From: Clostridia bacterium | GTDB taxonomy: Bacteria > Bacillota > Clostridia > Oscillospirales > CAG-272 | Direction of reading: 5' to 3' | Assembly (NCBI GenBank): GCA_017547655.1 | Contig: JAFYPF010000027.1 | Coordinates: 1 to 64,000, forward strand | DNA length: 64,000 bases | In this document: in pieces, positions 17,338-25,939 of the stretch | Numbering within the stretch: the stretch's first letter is position 1 | Layout: the number at the start of each line of letters is the position of its first letter | Program-made: the position numbers and the translations under genes | The notes under the pieces: generated by a model | What the model was told of the DNA's origin: nothing | What the model saw: the letters and a program-made list of their open reading frames with translations, nothing else | The model's database searches: none

Positions 17338-18209
17338 GCAAATTGATGAAGATAGACAAATCGAAGAAGTTTTTGATAGTTGGTTTAGGTCTTCTTGGAG
17401 GCTGTTATGCGATGGCTTTGAAGAAGAAAGGCTATTACGTAAGCGCAATAACAAAGAATGAAGAGGACATAGAGTTTGCATACCAAAAGGGTATAATTGA
17501 CAAGGGAAGTACAACTGTAGAAAAAGATATTATTGAAAATGCAGATGTAATAGTGTTTGCGTTGTACCCTCATACTTTTGTTGAGTGGATAAAGCAGTAC
17601 GGCAACTTGATAAAGGAAGGAACCGTAATAACAGACGTAACCGGTGTTAAAGGTTGTGTTGTATACGAGATTCAATCAATGCTGAAAGAGGGGGTTGAAT
17701 TTATTGCAGCTCACCCTATGGCGGGAAGAGAAGTAAGCGGTGTACAGAACAGTGATGACAAAATATTTAAGGACGCCAACTACATAGTGGTACCGACAGA
17801 GAATAACACCTTTGGCGCAATTGAGTTATGCAAGGAACTTGGTGAGATACTCGGATTTGCTCGAATATCTGTACTGAATCCTGAAAAGCACGACGAGATG
17901 ATAGCGTTTTTGTCGCAGTTGACACACTGTATAGCGGTGTCTCTTATGTGCGCAAACGATAATCCCGGACTTGTGCTTTATACAGGTGACTCGTTTAGGG
18001 ATTTAACGAGAATTGCAAAGATAAATGATGAAATGTGGAGTGAGCTCTTCCTTTTGAATAGAGAAGCGTTGCTTACCGAAATGGAAAAATACAGAAAAAC
18101 ATTTGATAAGTTATATGACTGTATAAGGAATAATGACAGAGAAGAGATGCGCAGTATGATGCGTATATCAACGGAACGCAGAGGCGAATTTAACAAAAAG
18201 GAAGGCTGA
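17334..18209 (+). CDS. tyrA: Prephenate dehydrogenase
   Basis: A 291-residue NAD-dependent enzyme making 4-hydroxyphenylpyruvate for tyrosine. The N-terminus carries the Rossmann loop IVGLGLLGG; AAHPMAGREVSG is the catalytic block with the key His, followed by LTHCIAVSLM and GDSFRDLTRIA. There is no C-terminal ACT domain, so allosteric tyrosine control through ACT is not expected. It overlaps aroA by four bases. Confidence 0.93.
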   Translation: MSKLMKIDKSKKFLIVGLGLLGGCYAMALKKKGYYVSAITKNEEDIEFAYQKGIIDKGSTTVEKDIIENADVIVFALYPHTFVEWIKQYGNLIKEGTVITDVTGVKGCVVYEIQSMLKEGVEFIAAHPMAGREVSGVQNSDDKIFKDANYIVVPTENNTFGAIELCKELGEILGFARISVLNPEKHDEMIAFLSQLTHCIAVSLMCANDNPGLVLYTGDSFRDLTRIAKINDEMWSELFLLNREALLTEMEKYRKTFDKLYDCIRNNDREEMRSMMRISTERRGEFNKKEG

Positions 18210-18216
18210 AAAAACG

Positions 18217-19245
18217 ATGAATATGCATTTTTACAGAAAGCTACCGATACCGCAGGTTATAAAAGAGGAATATCCTTTATCGGCAGAAATGGAGCAGATA
18301 AAGAACGAGAGAGATAGAGAGATTAAAGCTGTTTTTGAAGGTAGGTCTGAAAAGTTTTTGCTTATAATAGGACCGTGCTCGGCAGACAGTCACGAGGCGG
18401 TTTTGGACTATATTTCCAGATTGCGCAGAGTTGGAGATGAGGTAAAAGATAAGATTATCATTATTCCTCGTATATACACGAACAAGCCGAGAACAACGGG
18501 GGCGGGATATAAAGGAATGCTCCATCAGCCGAATCCGGATGAAAAGCCCGATATGTTAAAGGGAATAGTTGCAATCAGAGAGTTGCATTTAGATGCGCTT
18601 AAGTATTATGGTTTTACTTGCGCCGATGAAATGCTATACCCCGAGAATCACCGTTATCTTTCCGATTTGCTTTCATACGTTGCGGTAGGCGCAAGATCTA
18701 CAGAGGACCAACAACACAGATTAACTGCAAGCGGAATTGATATTCCGGTAGGTATGAAGAACCCGACAAGCGGCGATTTGTCGATTATGATAAACTCTAT
18801 AAAGGCGGCGCAGAGCAGTCATACATTTATTTACAGAGGTTGGGAGGTTAAGAGTGACGGCAATCCGTTGACTCATGCAATATTGCGTGGATATACCGAC
18901 TTTGCCGGAAAAAACATATCGAACTACCACTACGAAAACCTTGTAAACGTTGTTGAGATGTATAGCAAATCAGGTCTTTTAAATCCTGCTGCAATTATTG
19001 ATACTAACCATGCAAACTCATCTAAAAAATATCTTGAACAGATTAGAATAGCCAAAGAGGTTGTAGAAAACCGTAAGCAGAATACCGATATAAAGAGTCT
19101 TGTAAAAGGTCTTATGATAGAAAGCTATATTGAAGACGGCGCGCAGTGCATAGGTGAACACATTTACGGTAAATCTATCACAGACCCCTGTCTCGGGTGG
19201 GATAAAACCGAAAAACTTATACTTGAACTTGCTGATATGCTTTAA
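18217..19245 (+). CDS. aroF: 3-deoxy-7-phosphoheptulonate (DAHP) synthase, AroFGH type
   Basis: A 342-residue type I DAHP synthase, the first step of the pathway. GPCSADS, KPRTTGAGYKGMLHQPNP, GARSTEDQQHR, GMKNPTSG and the late DTNHANSSKKY and MIESYIEDGAQ blocks place it in the E. coli AroF/G/H class. The N-terminal extension of that class usually forms the Phe/Tyr feedback site; the effector here cannot be told. It is the last gene of the operon, followed by a terminator. Confidence 0.94.
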   Translation: MNMHFYRKLPIPQVIKEEYPLSAEMEQIKNERDREIKAVFEGRSEKFLLIIGPCSADSHEAVLDYISRLRRVGDEVKDKIIIIPRIYTNKPRTTGAGYKGMLHQPNPDEKPDMLKGIVAIRELHLDALKYYGFTCADEMLYPENHRYLSDLLSYVAVGARSTEDQQHRLTASGIDIPVGMKNPTSGDLSIMINSIKAAQSSHTFIYRGWEVKSDGNPLTHAILRGYTDFAGKNISNYHYENLVNVVEMYSKSGLLNPAAIIDTNHANSSKKYLEQIRIAKEVVENRKQNTDIKSLVKGLMIESYIEDGAQCIGEHIYGKSITDPCLGWDKTEKLILELADML

Positions 19246-19281
19246 AAAAACAGTACGCTGGTATTCGGCGTACTGTTTTTT
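19244..19281 (+). terminator. Terminator of the shikimate operon
   Basis: CAGTACGC and GCGTACTG arms after an A-run, followed by TTTTTT, four bases past the aroF stop. Confidence 0.88.
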
Positions 19282-19282
19282 G

Positions 19283-19311
19283 TTGACAAAATTACAAATA
19301 AATAATATAAT
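19283..19311 (+). promoter_or_regulatory. Sigma-A promoter of the CvpA-like gene
   Basis: TTGACA (19283-19288), 17 bases, TATAAT (19306-19311), immediately after the shikimate terminator. Confidence 0.87.
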
Positions 19312-19349
19312 ATTCTTAACAAAAATTTAATATTTTGCGAGGTGTTTTT

Positions 19350-20666
19350 GTGAATACTGTTTTGATAATATTTTTGTTGTGGGTACCGTTTATTTTGTAT
19401 GCTTCAATATACGGCACAATATATTCTGTAAGGGGATATAAAAAGGGGCTATATCGTTCCTTAATATCGGTTGGCGCGACGGGTGTTGCGGGCGTAATAA
19501 GCGCTATACTCGCCAAGTTTTTTGCGGCGAGGATTGCAGATGACGCATATAATGCTATAATGTCGGAGGGAATTGATGCTTCAAGTCCGTTTGTTGCTGA
19601 TTTAGTTGCTCTTTTTGCCAAGGGGGCGTTACAAGGATTTATGGCATTGTTTTTATTTTCGTCGATACTCTTTTGGGCAACGATTATTGTCAAGGTTATT
19701 GCGAGTGCTATAGTTAAAAATAGATTTGAGCCGCAAAATAAGAGTATGCGTTGGGCGGGAATGGGAGTTCGTTTGGTGGAGGCTATTGTTTTTTCTCTGC
19801 TTTTATTGCTTCCGCTCTACGGAACGTTGGCGACTTATATGCCTATAGCCGAAGACGTTATTGCTATGACGACAACCACTGATAGCGAAAGCGATGATTT
19901 GACTGTTTTGGAGATAATCGGAGAAATAAACAATCATCCATTGCTTAAAGCTGTAAGGACAAAGCCTATTACTGTTATATATAACGCTCTTTCTGAGTCA
20001 AATCTTGAGAGTTCAAGCATCAATCTTCCCGAAATCGTTTCGTCGGTTAGTGGCATTTTGGAGCAGTTAAAAGGAATAAAAAATATTCCCGAGGAAGAAA
20101 GAGTAGCTGCAATACAGTCGCTTATACAATATCTTGAAAGTGATGTTGTCAATCAAGAATGGGTTTACGACGTTTATCTTCTTGCGAAAAATGAGATTGT
20201 AAAAATGTACAATGAATCGACGAGTGATATGACAGCAGAGGAAAGACGTGTTGCCGATGAACTCATCAAATCACTCGATATGCCGAAAAAAGATTTTCAA
20301 GCCGGTGTCAAGGAGTCTCTTCGATTTACCGAATACCTTATTGAAAGCGACTTTATGGATAAGTTAGAAAATGAGGGAGAATCCGTTTTTGATGATGATG
20401 AATTTTTATATTCATTAGGCGAATGGTTAAACTGCAGTGATTCTATGCTGGCTATCAAAAAGACTCTTGTTTTGACTGCCTTGAACAGTGTTACCGAAGA
20501 TATTGATGCGTCTATGAAAATCATTTCCGAGCTTGATTTGAAGATTCATACAGACAAGGAAGAACAGAAGAATGAGGCGAAAGAGATATTGAAGATTATT
20601 TTTGAGAACTTGATGAACGAAACCTCGAATATCGACAGTGCGGCAGAATCTGCTCCTATCTCTTGA
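19350..20666 (+). CDS. CvpA-like polytopic membrane protein
   Basis: A 438-residue protein. The first 170 residues contain four hydrophobic segments with a GYKKGLYRSLISVGAT loop after the first, as in CvpA-family proteins (colicin V production/DUF). The remaining 270 residues are acidic and predicted helical, with no motif I recognise, and may lie outside the membrane. I chose GTG at 19350 because GAGGTG lies five bases upstream; the TTG at 19335 has none. It is a single-gene unit. The CvpA assignment is by topology and is tentative. Confidence 0.5.
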   Translation: MNTVLIIFLLWVPFILYASIYGTIYSVRGYKKGLYRSLISVGATGVAGVISAILAKFFAARIADDAYNAIMSEGIDASSPFVADLVALFAKGALQGFMALFLFSSILFWATIIVKVIASAIVKNRFEPQNKSMRWAGMGVRLVEAIVFSLLLLLPLYGTLATYMPIAEDVIAMTTTTDSESDDLTVLEIIGEINNHPLLKAVRTKPITVIYNALSESNLESSSINLPEIVSSVSGILEQLKGIKNIPEEERVAAIQSLIQYLESDVVNQEWVYDVYLLAKNEIVKMYNESTSDMTAEERRVADELIKSLDMPKKDFQAGVKESLRFTEYLIESDFMDKLENEGESVFDDDEFLYSLGEWLNCSDSMLAIKKTLVLTALNSVTEDIDASMKIISELDLKIHTDKEEQKNEAKEILKIIFENLMNETSNIDSAAESAPIS

Positions 20667-20678
20667 ATTTGTTATAAG

Positions 20679-20716
20679 AAAAAAATACCTGCGAAATTCG
20701 CAGGTATTTTTATTTT
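20679..20716. terminator. Bidirectional terminator
   Basis: A-run, ATACCTGCGAA/TTCGCAGGTAT stem, T-run between convergent genes. Confidence 0.88.
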
Positions 20717-21165
20717 ACGATTGCGTGTTTGGTTTTAGAGAGAATGGAACGGAAATACGAGTAAGTCTTTCTCAAATAATACGTACGCCTGTTTAACTGA
20801 ACGTATATTTTATACAACTTGTTTTTGTTGCAGTCAATAAATTTATCATCTCTGTAAAAGCCCTCAAGAACACCTATGATGTTTTTGTTTTCGATATCGT
20901 ATTCGTTAAAAAAATTGTTATCTCCTCGGATAATATATCCGTTTTCAAGAACTTTAATTACCCTGTGGAGAACGTATTTTCCCATATTGTTTTTATACAG
21001 AAGAACGTCGTTTTCTTTAGGGAGACCTTCTAATTTTTTTACGATAATGGTATCACGATTTTGACGTATAAGAGGCATCATACTGAAGCCTTTTGTCAGT
21101 TGAGCCAATACTCCGTCTCTTTGTATGATTGTTTCGTAATCGATTATTTCGTTGTTTTTGTTCAT
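20710..21165 (-). CDS. S24/S26-like serine peptidase without membrane segment
   Basis: A 151-residue protein with the signal-peptidase-like core: GFSMMPLI (predicted nucleophile Ser28), YVLHRVI (His67 where SipW/ER-type enzymes have their His) and IIRGDNN (Asp82). Unlike true signal peptidases it has no N-terminal membrane helix, so it should act in the cytoplasm or with a partner. It lies six bases downstream of a PqqD-like gene. S24/S26 proteins paired with PqqD-like proteins are seen in peptide-modification loci of Clostridia; a proteolytic role in maturation of a ribosomal peptide is inference. Confidence 0.72.
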   Translation of the reverse strand: MNKNNEIIDYETIIQRDGVLAQLTKGFSMMPLIRQNRDTIIVKKLEGLPKENDVLLYKNNMGKYVLHRVIKVLENGYIIRGDNNFFNEYDIENKNIIGVLEGFYRDDKFIDCNKNKLYKIYVQLNRRTYYLRKTYSYFRSILSKTKHAIVK

Positions 21166-21171
21166 ACAGAT

Positions 21172-21438
21172 TTATTCGATAATAAGATTGTTTTCTCTTA
21201 AAGTTTCAAGATAAGCTTCGATAGAGTTTTTTGCCTCTTCGGCGGATACGTCATAGTTTTCTGTAATTTTATTTATGATTTCCTCTGTCGAAATATCATT
21301 TTCGAGGAGTTTGAAGATAAATTCTCCTACAGAATTTAACTTTATCATACCGTTAAATTTATCATTTTCGTTTCCGACAGCAAGCGCAACAGCCTGACCT
21401 GCAACATTTCTTACAATAAAGTTGTATTTAAGTTTCAT
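21172..21438 (-). CDS. PqqD-like peptide-binding protein (RRE)
   Basis: An 88-residue protein with the PqqD fold pattern: three N-terminal strands (KLKYNFIVRNVAG..), NSVGEFIFKLLE, then helices with a DVSAEEAKNSIEAYLETL acidic block. PqqD domains bind the leader of a precursor peptide and present it to a modifying enzyme. No precursor or radical SAM gene is adjacent. A second family member with the same length is found at 57185, next to a radical SAM gene. Confidence 0.82.
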   Translation of the reverse strand: MKLKYNFIVRNVAGQAVALAVGNENDKFNGMIKLNSVGEFIFKLLENDISTEEIINKITENYDVSAEEAKNSIEAYLETLRENNLIIE

Positions 21439-21486
21439 AGTTCTATACCCTCATTTATCATTGAATTGTTTTTTGTATGCCGAGTT

Positions 21487-21900
21487 TTAATTTTCTTTTT
21501 CTGTTTTCTTTTTGTCCATCTTTTTCTTTACGGTCAAAATAATAGTCGTTACGATTACATATAGAATAGAGAAAACTATTGTAAACGTAAATGCAAATGC
21601 CTGATTTTCCGAAGCGCCGGATATACCGAAAAGTATAACGTACATACCGACAACCGATGAGACGAAGTTCAATATAACTCGAAGAATAATATTGATTTTC
21701 TGAGGCTTCAAAAGAAGTGAAGAAAGAGACAGCCAAAGAGCAAGTAATGCTAACAGTAATAATGCAGAAATATTCAGATGATTACCGGCAATTGCTCCGC
21801 CGGAAAAAGAAATAAAAGAGCACGCCAATACGAATATTGTAAAGATAACGCAAGCGTTTTGAAAAACGCCGTAAACTGATTTAAGGAAATTTCTTTTCAT
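21487..21900 (-). CDS. Small membrane protein, four predicted helices
   Basis: A 137-residue hydrophobic protein with about four transmembrane segments and a Lys/Glu-rich C-terminal tail (KKKMDKKKTEKEN). No family recognised. It lies between the PqqD-like gene and the DUF4432 gene on the same strand with short gaps, so it is probably co-transcribed with them. Confidence 0.7.
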   Translation of the reverse strand: MKRNFLKSVYGVFQNACVIFTIFVLACSFISFSGGAIAGNHLNISALLLLALLALWLSLSSLLLKPQKINIILRVILNFVSSVVGMYVILFGISGASENQAFAFTFTIVFSILYVIVTTIILTVKKKMDKKKTEKEN

Positions 21901-21917
21901 TTGTTGACATACACCTC

Positions 21918-22889
21918 TTAAACAAGATCGGAGAAGCTTATTTCAAAGGTGTTTACAACCTTTTCGTGAGCCTTAAGATATTTTTGCGTACCATTTTCTA
22001 CGTTGGCTTTAAAGCCTGAATTTGTTGCAGTCATAGGTTCAAGACCGCATACGTATGTTCCGGACTGACAAGCCTTCCATTCGAGGAAGTTTGTGAGGGC
22101 GGGGGAGAGATAGTTTATTTTGAGTCTTGTGTTAATATCTTCGTTGTCGATACCGAAGCATTTTTCCGACAGCTCGTGTTCGAACAACATTTCGCCAAAG
22201 TTATCCTGCGGAGCCTCAAAATATTTCCAAGCATCGGGATTTTCTTTTGCCAAAGCATTAAATGGGTGGCATTTTGTGGATGGGATTACGATTTTTGAAT
22301 TTTCGGACATGAGAGGATAACCGAGGTTAAAGTGATAGAGCATAGAAAGATGTGTATCGGTAAATCCTTCGTTTTTGATAATGTCTTTAATAAAGATTTT
22401 ATCCTCGCCGTATTTACAAGTGATTGAACGAGTTAAAGTCATATTTGAGCCGAATAAAATAGCTTCGCGCATTACACCCGAGATTGTAACCGAGCTTCCG
22501 TCTTCGGGGATTTCGATATTTAGGTGTTCGCAAGGCGTATTGCTCATTCTTCCGTGGAATGTAAGCTCGGGGTTTGTTCCGTCAGCACCGCCGTAGTTTT
22601 TTAAACCGCAGGTAGCAAGAAAACCACCGCCGAAGGAGCGCAACCATACGTTTCCGAGTTCGTTATAATACGAGGGGTTTACAACGCCGTTCGGGGTGTG
22701 GAATGCCATATTCTTATTTTTAAAACGTACTGTAAAAAGGTCGAGACAACGGTCGGGAAGAACTGTAAAGTGGAGATTTGCGCCGTTCCAAATATCTATA
22801 GCGCGAGTACCTTCAGCTTTTCCGTTGCTGAATTTGTATTCTCTTACGTCAAATAATTGCATTCTGTTTCCGATATACTTGTTATTCAT
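21918..22889 (-). CDS. DUF4432 (aldose 1-epimerase-like) protein
   Basis: A 323-residue protein with the galactose mutarotase-like beta-sandwich pattern of DUF4432: GNRMQLFDVREYKFSNGKAEG, LPDRCLDLF, a GGxL..CGLKNYG loop, HGRMSNTPCE and YHFNLGYPLM (a His-containing strand). The family is predicted to bind sugars or sugar phosphates; its reaction is not established. AGAGGTG precedes the ATG. It is the first gene of a four-gene minus-strand group, though its sugar theme does not obviously match the PqqD/peptidase genes. Confidence 0.8.
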   Translation of the reverse strand: MNNKYIGNRMQLFDVREYKFSNGKAEGTRAIDIWNGANLHFTVLPDRCLDLFTVRFKNKNMAFHTPNGVVNPSYYNELGNVWLRSFGGGFLATCGLKNYGGADGTNPELTFHGRMSNTPCEHLNIEIPEDGSSVTISGVMREAILFGSNMTLTRSITCKYGEDKIFIKDIIKNEGFTDTHLSMLYHFNLGYPLMSENSKIVIPSTKCHPFNALAKENPDAWKYFEAPQDNFGEMLFEHELSEKCFGIDNEDINTRLKINYLSPALTNFLEWKACQSGTYVCGLEPMTATNSGFKANVENGTQKYLKAHEKVVNTFEISFSDLV

Positions 22890-22958
22890 AGCGCACCTCT
22901 TTATAATTCATTTATTTTGTACAAAACGATACCCGAAAATACGAGTACAGTTAACTAT

Positions 22959-22986
22959 ATTATATCACATTTACGTTTTATTGCAA
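22959..22986 (-). promoter_or_regulatory. Promoter of the DUF4432-PqqD-peptidase group
   Basis: On the minus strand TTGCAA (22981-22986), 16 bases, TATAAT (22959-22964). Confidence 0.65.
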
Positions 22987-23066
22987 GTAAAATTTTAAAA
23001 AAATTACACAATGCGAAAAAAATAGGCGTATTTGCAAATATATATAAATATTAAATACTAACTATA

Positions 23067-23095
23067 TTGACTTTTTATGCAAAAAAGTTTATAAT
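23067..23095 (+). promoter_or_regulatory. Sigma-A promoter of the nusB-recN cluster
   Basis: TTGACT (23067-23072), 17 bases, TATAAT (23090-23095), about 40 bases before nusB. Confidence 0.83.
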
Positions 23096-23136
23096 ATACA
23101 GTGATTAACTGTATAAAAATGTAAGAGGAGTCAGAT

Positions 23137-23547
23137 ATGAACAGACGACAGGCGAGAGAGAATGTTTTTTACTTGGTTTTTGAGACTGAATTTCAGAAAG
23201 AGGAAATCAATTCGGCAGAGTTGTTTCAAAGCGCACAGGAATTAGGTGTTATTGAATACGATGAATTTACCGAGCGTGTTTTCTTCGGTGTAATGTCAGA
23301 ACTTGAAAATCTTGACAGAAAGATAGAAGAAAATACAAAAGGCTGGAAGCTGGAGAGAATATCTAAAGTTTCACTTGCCATTATGCGTATTTGTGTATAT
23401 GAAATGCTTTGTTGTGAGGACGTTCCTTTCAACATTTCGATTAACGAGGCTGTTGAGTTGGCAAAGAAGTTTGATTATGACAAAGCTCCCTCGTTTATAA
23501 ACGGTGTAGTTAATAAGATTGCCGAAAACGAAGGTTTGAAAAAATAA
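23137..23547 (+). CDS. nusB: Transcription antitermination factor NusB
   Basis: A 136-residue all-helical RNA-binding protein that with NusE (S10) forms the boxA complex for rRNA antitermination. MNRRQARENVFYLVFETEF matches the family start, and DVPFNISINEAVELAKKF with FINGVVNKIA is the conserved C-terminal part. AGAGGAG ribosome binding site. First gene of a conserved Clostridia cluster; its stop overlaps the next gene. Confidence 0.95.
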   Translation: MNRRQARENVFYLVFETEFQKEEINSAELFQSAQELGVIEYDEFTERVFFGVMSELENLDRKIEENTKGWKLERISKVSLAIMRICVYEMLCCEDVPFNISINEAVELAKKFDYDKAPSFINGVVNKIAENEGLKK

Positions 23548-24470
23548 TGGGCGTTTTTCTCGGTATAGACACAAGCAATTATACAACGTCGATGGCTGTG
23601 TGCGATTCGGACGGAATATTATTGAACGAGAAGATATTGCTTGAGGTTAAAGAGGGCGAAAGAGGGCTTAGACAAAGTGATGCTTTTTTTTCGCACATAA
23701 GCAATCTCCCAATTATTGCCGAAAGAATAGGCAGACAAGATATTATTGCCGTTGGAGTTTCATCGAAGCCTCGCGACGTTGAGGGCTCGTATATGCCTTG
23801 CTTTAAGGCGGGAGAAAGCTTTGCCGATTCACTCGGTAAGCTTATAAATGTACCTGTATATAAGTTTTCGCACCAAACCGGACACGTTGTTGCGGCGGCA
23901 TATTCGGCAGAACGTATGGATTTGCTGAAAACAAGTTTTAATGCGTTTCACGTTTCCGGAGGAACGACAGAGATACTTTTGTGTGACGGGAACGGAGAAA
24001 AGCTTGAAATTGAGAATATAGGCGGTACGCTTGACCTTAATGCAGGACAGGCAATAGACCGAACGGGAGTTTTGCTTGGCTTGAAATTTCCTTGCGGACC
24101 TAAATTAGAGGAATTAGCTTTGAAAGGTAAATTGCCCGAAAATCCCAAAATTTGCGTTAAGGGCTTAAATTGCAACCTTTCGGGACTCGAAAATAAGGTT
24201 ATTGGATTAAAGGCTAAAGGGGTTTCATACGAGGATATAGCCTTGTACGCTCTTAAATACGTTGAAATGACTTTAGAGAAGCTTACGGGAAATTTGAGAA
24301 GTGAATATGACCTTCCGATAATTTTTGCGGGCGGAGTAATGAGTAATTCGGCTATAAAAAAAGCGTTATCAAAATATGACGAGTCATATTTTGCCGAAAG
24401 AGCATTTTCGGCGGATAATGCGGCAGGGATAGCTTTACTTGCAAGGAATACTTATTCAGAAAACAAATAA
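23547..24470 (+). CDS. TsaD/Kae1-like ASKHA protein (short paralogue)
   Basis: A 307-residue protein of the Kae1/TsaD family, often annotated as O-sialoglycoprotein endopeptidase. FLGIDTSNYTTSMAV is the phosphate-1 loop, KFSHQTGHVVAAA contains the HxxxH metal ligands, HVSGGTTEILL and FAGGVMSNSAI the nucleotide-binding loops. It is shorter than true TsaD (about 340 residues) and sits between nusB and xseA as in many Clostridia. It is probably not the tRNA t6A enzyme itself, though that function cannot be excluded from sequence alone. Confidence 0.8.
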   Translation: MGVFLGIDTSNYTTSMAVCDSDGILLNEKILLEVKEGERGLRQSDAFFSHISNLPIIAERIGRQDIIAVGVSSKPRDVEGSYMPCFKAGESFADSLGKLINVPVYKFSHQTGHVVAAAYSAERMDLLKTSFNAFHVSGGTTEILLCDGNGEKLEIENIGGTLDLNAGQAIDRTGVLLGLKFPCGPKLEELALKGKLPENPKICVKGLNCNLSGLENKVIGLKAKGVSYEDIALYALKYVEMTLEKLTGNLRSEYDLPIIFAGGVMSNSAIKKALSKYDESYFAERAFSADNAAGIALLARNTYSENK

Positions 24471-24489
24471 CGAAGGAAAGTGAGGGATA

Positions 24490-25713
24490 ATGGTGGCAGA
24501 AGAAACAAGGCGGATAATCACCGTTTCCCAATTAAATGAATATATTAAGGCTGTGATTGAGGGACAGCCCGTGTTGCGCAGTTTGTTTGTAAAGGGCGAG
24601 ATTTCGAACTTTACCAATCACTACAAGACGGGACATTTCTACTTTACGTTAAAGGACGAAAACAGTCTTATAAGATGCATAATGTTTAAAGGCTTTGCCG
24701 AGAAGCTGAAATTCGTACCCGAAAACGGTATGAAAATTATACTTCATGGAAAGGTTTCGGCATATCCTAAAGACGGTCAGTATCAGTTGTATGCCGATAA
24801 CATGGAGCCTGACGGTATAGGAGCTTTATATATAGCTTACGAACAGCTTAAGGCTAAACTTGAAAAAGAGGGCTTGTTTAATCCGATACACAAGAAGCCG
24901 TTACCCAAGATACCCAAAAGGGTTGGTATAATTACATCTCCGACGGGTGCGGCAATACGAGATATTATAAATATTCTCGGTAGGCGTTTTCCTTATGCCG
25001 AGGGCGTTTTATATCCTGCGTTGGTGCAGGGGGACGGAGCACCCGCACAGCTTATTGCGGGTATGAAGTACTTTAATTCGGCTAATAACGTTGACGTTAT
25101 CATAATAGGCAGAGGCGGCGGCTCTATAGAAGATTTGTGGGCTTTTAACGACGAGGGATTGGCTCGAGAGGTTTTTGCATCAAAGATACCGGTAATTTCG
25201 GCGGTAGGACACGAGACCGACTTTACTATATGCGACTTTGTTGCTGACAGAAGAGCGCCGACGCCGTCGGCTGCGGCAGAACTTGCTGTTCCCGAGACAA
25301 TGGAATTAAAGCAAAAGATATTAAATATAATTGGCAGAATGGATATGCTGATTATGCATAATATAGAAAACAACAGACAAAGGCTTAACGAGCTTTCGGG
25401 AAAACGAGTTTTAAATACTCCCGATTACATTGTTGACGACAGACGTTTTCAGCTTATGAATCTTGATGCTCGAATGGAAAACGGTATGAAGTATTCGTTG
25501 AGCTTAAAGAAAGAACTTTTTGCACGTTATACGTCAAAGCTTGAGGCTTTGAATCCGATGTCGGTTATATCAAGAGGCTATTCGGCAGTATTCACCGATG
25601 AAGGACGGCTTATAAAAAGTGTTGACCAGGTTGAGGTTGGCGACAGATTAAACTTTAAGACGGTGGACGGAACAGTGTCTGCTGAAGTGAAAGGAAAGAT
25701 TAAGAATGGATAA
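24490..25713 (+). CDS. xseA: Exodeoxyribonuclease VII large subunit
   Basis: A 407-residue nuclease subunit that with XseB degrades single-stranded DNA. The N-terminal OB fold (ISNFTNHYKTGHFYFTLKD), IITSPTGAAIRDI, GRGGGSIEDLWAFNDE and SAVGHETDFTICDFVADRRAPTPSAAAE are the core signatures; the C-terminal coiled coil ends in SRGYSAV. Length is normal. Its end overlaps xseB by eight bases. Confidence 0.96.
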   Translation: MVAEETRRIITVSQLNEYIKAVIEGQPVLRSLFVKGEISNFTNHYKTGHFYFTLKDENSLIRCIMFKGFAEKLKFVPENGMKIILHGKVSAYPKDGQYQLYADNMEPDGIGALYIAYEQLKAKLEKEGLFNPIHKKPLPKIPKRVGIITSPTGAAIRDIINILGRRFPYAEGVLYPALVQGDGAPAQLIAGMKYFNSANNVDVIIIGRGGGSIEDLWAFNDEGLAREVFASKIPVISAVGHETDFTICDFVADRRAPTPSAAAELAVPETMELKQKILNIIGRMDMLIMHNIENNRQRLNELSGKRVLNTPDYIVDDRRFQLMNLDARMENGMKYSLSLKKELFARYTSKLEALNPMSVISRGYSAVFTDEGRLIKSVDQVEVGDRLNFKTVDGTVSAEVKGKIKNG

Positions 25714-25939
25714 TAATATTACTTTTGAACAGGCATTGGCGAGACTTGAAGAAATAGTTAGAATGCTCGAGGGAGGCTCGGCACCGCTTGATAAATCACT
25801 CGAATATTTCGAGGAGGGCGTTAGGCTCGTTAAGATGTGTAACGTTCAGCTTGATAACGTTGAGCAAAGAATTAAGATTTTATCCAAAAATGATTCTGGA
25901 GAAATGACCGAGGCAGACTTTGTCGGAGGGCGTGAATGA
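25706..25939 (+). CDS. xseB: Exodeoxyribonuclease VII small subunit
   Basis: A 77-residue helical subunit with TFEQALARLEEIVRMLEGG and the LDKSLEYFEEGVRL helix typical of XseB. It overlaps xseA upstream and ispA downstream by a few bases, so the three are translationally coupled. Confidence 0.94.
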   Translation: MDNNITFEQALARLEEIVRMLEGGSAPLDKSLEYFEEGVRLVKMCNVQLDNVEQRIKILSKNDSGEMTEADFVGGRE

